This document shows, piece after piece, positions 7,915 to 8,988 of a DNA stretch of 8,988 nucleotides. Source of the DNA: Bacteroidales bacterium (GTDB taxonomy: Bacteria > Bacteroidota > Bacteroidia > Bacteroidales > UBA1556). The DNA lies in NCBI GenBank assembly GCA_023145955.1, contig JAGLDA010000095.1, positions 1 to 8,988 of the forward strand, written 5' to 3'. Both the position numbers and the translations under genes were made by a program. The first letter of the stretch is position 1. Each line of letters opens with the position of its first letter. The notes beneath the pieces were generated by a model. The model worked only from the letters and a program-made list of their open reading frames with translations. It did no database searches and was not told the DNA's origin.

Positions 7915-7930
7915 TTGGCATATTTTATGA
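7915..7930 (+). promoter_or_regulatory. possible RpoN (-24/-12) type promoter for trxB
   Basis: TTGGCAT followed by ATTTTATGA resembles the sigma-54 consensus TTGGCAC-N5-TTGC. The -24 block TTGGCA is exact. The conserved G of the -12 element falls at the correct distance (G at 7929, twelve bases after the first G of GG at 7917), although the neighbouring -12 bases are ATGA rather than TTGC. A start site near 7940 would give a leader of about 75 bases. No exact TAnnTTTG element is seen in the gap, which makes a non-housekeeping promoter a little more likely. The incomplete -12 element keeps this tentative. Confidence 0.33.
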
Positions 7931-8014
7931 CTTCCATAAAAAAGCATTATTATATTATTAGTAATATTGCAAATCAGAATATTATAATATTGAAAACAAG
8001 TAAACCAAAATACT

Positions 8015-8965
8015 ATGTCAGAAGAAATCACTAAAGTAAAGAGCTTTATAATTGGCTCAGGTCCTGCAGGATATACAGCAGCAATTTATGCTTCAAGAGC
8101 AAATTTATCACCAATATTATACCAAGGTATGCAACCTGGTGGACAGCTAACTACCACTACAGAAGTGGAGAATTTCCCCGGATATCCTGAAGGAACTGAT
8201 GGTCCTAAGATGATGGAAGATTTAGAAAAGCAAGCGAAAAATATGGGTGCAGACATACGTTGGGGAGTAGTAACTGAGGCTGACTTATCAAAGCGCCCAT
8301 TTATTCTTAAAACTGACGACAATAAAGTGTTTGAGGCCGAAAGTGTAATTATTTCTACTGGTGCTTCTGCAAAATATCTAGGTCTTAAATCAGAGAATGA
8401 TTTTAAAGGTGGTGGAGTTTCTGCATGTGCTACTTGCGATGGTTTCTTTTATAAAGGAAAACCTGTAGCAGTTGTTGGAGGTGGCGATACTGCCGCTGAG
8501 GACGCTCTATACCTTGCAAACATAGCTTCTAAAGTATATATGATTGTTCGTCGCGACGAGCTTCGTGCTTCTAAGGTAATGGCTAAGCGTGTAGAAGATC
8601 ATCCAAATATAGAAATGCTTTGGAACCATGTTACTAAAGAAATTGTTGGAGAACAAAAAGGCTTTATGAAAGCTCTTAATGGAGCAATCTTAGAAAATGT
8701 AAAAACTGGTGAAGAGAAAAAGATTGATATTGAAGGCTTTTTCGTGGCAATTGGCCATCAGCCAAATACTAAACTTTTTACAGACCAAATAAGTCTTGAC
8801 GATCAAGGATACATTATTACTGAGGCTGGCACTACCAAAACTAATATTGAAGGCGTATTTGCTGCCGGAGATGTACAAGATCATACTTACCGCCAAGCTA
8901 TAACTGCTGCAGGAAGTGGCTGCATGGCTGCTATCGAAAGTGAGCGCTGGTTAGGAGAACAATAG
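8015..8965 (+). CDS. trxB: thioredoxin-disulfide reductase
   Basis: A complete 316-residue, low-molecular-weight thioredoxin reductase: a cytoplasmic FAD flavoprotein that passes electrons from NADPH to thioredoxin through a redox-active Cys pair. Visible motifs are the FAD-binding GSGPAGYTAAIYASRA (14-29), GGQLTTTTEVENFPGYP (42-58), the active-site CATC (138-141), the NADPH-binding VGGGDTAAEDALYLA (154-168) followed by VRRDELRAS (178-186, arginines expected to contact the NADPH 2'-phosphate), and the C-terminal FAD motif GVFAAGDVQDHTYRQAITAAG (280-300, given here only as landmarks). Length matches the family (about 310-320). The start at 8015 is supported by the first beta strand (VKSFIIGSG) beginning a few residues in, and by the AT-rich leader before it. 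It is separated by 204 bases from the porin gene and looks monocistronic within the window; the stop TAG is followed by only 23 bases. Confidence 0.96.
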   Translation: MSEEITKVKSFIIGSGPAGYTAAIYASRANLSPILYQGMQPGGQLTTTTEVENFPGYPEGTDGPKMMEDLEKQAKNMGADIRWGVVTEADLSKRPFILKTDDNKVFEAESVIISTGASAKYLGLKSENDFKGGGVSACATCDGFFYKGKPVAVVGGGDTAAEDALYLANIASKVYMIVRRDELRASKVMAKRVEDHPNIEMLWNHVTKEIVGEQKGFMKALNGAILENVKTGEEKKIDIEGFFVAIGHQPNTKLFTDQISLDDQGYIITEAGTTKTNIEGVFAAGDVQDHTYRQAITAAGSGCMAAIESERWLGEQ

Positions 8966-8988
8966 AATAATTATTAATGGTTAATTAT

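Noticed and set aside
7927..8034. A 35-codon open frame on the plus strand overlapping the trxB start in another frame (begins MTSIKKHYY).
   Set aside because: It overlaps the well-supported trxB N-terminus, its ATG sits inside the candidate promoter, and its composition is what AT-rich non-coding DNA gives.
8966..8975. AATAATTATT palindrome just after the trxB stop.
   Set aside because: A ten-base, all-AT palindrome is expected by chance here and the window ends 13 bases later, so no terminator can be judged.

Overview
The window looks like ordinary chromosomal DNA of a free-living or host-associated member of the Bacteroidota. The evidence is a low GC content (about one third by eye), a type IX secretion (T9SS) C-terminal sorting domain on one protein, a Bacteroidota-type 'putative porin' (Porin_10-like), a PASTA protein lacking a kinase domain, no Shine-Dalgarno-like leaders, and TAnnTTTG promoter motifs. 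I cannot place it below phylum from the sequence. No tRNA, rRNA, CRISPR array, insertion sequence or phage gene is visible.

Layout. Positions 1-611 (minus strand) hold the N-terminal two thirds of D-alanine--D-alanine ligase (ddl), cut by the window edge. A 275-base divergent region (612-886) follows. It carries a good promoter motif for the rightward genes and, on the minus strand just upstream of ddl, a possible 28-residue hydrophobic peptide. From 887 a rightward cluster runs: a membrane-anchored three-PASTA protein (887-1729), a T9SS-exported cell-surface protein (1722-3638), an RluD-type 23S rRNA pseudouridine synthase (3638-4681), a long prolipoprotein diacylglyceryl transferase-like protein (4744-5892) and an outer-membrane putative porin (5936-7810). 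The first three overlap (8 bases, then 1 base), so they are almost certainly co-transcribed and probably translationally coupled. The porin also has its own promoter motif right after the lgt-like gene. A 204-base gap (7811-8014) then precedes thioredoxin reductase (8015-8965), which looks like a separate transcription unit. Its upstream region has a tandem 8-base repeat and a -24/-12-like (RpoN-type) promoter candidate.

How the genes fit together. Apart from rluD and trxB the theme is the cell envelope. Ddl makes the D-Ala-D-Ala end of the peptidoglycan precursor; PASTA domains typically bind peptidoglycan or muropeptides; Lgt begins lipoprotein maturation; the T9SS cargo and the porin belong to the outer membrane and cell surface. 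This is a housekeeping neighbourhood, and I see no convincing undescribed multi-gene system. The points most worth a second look are the trxB upstream architecture, the divergent active-site motifs and four cysteines of the Lgt-like protein, and the small hydrophobic ORF before ddl.
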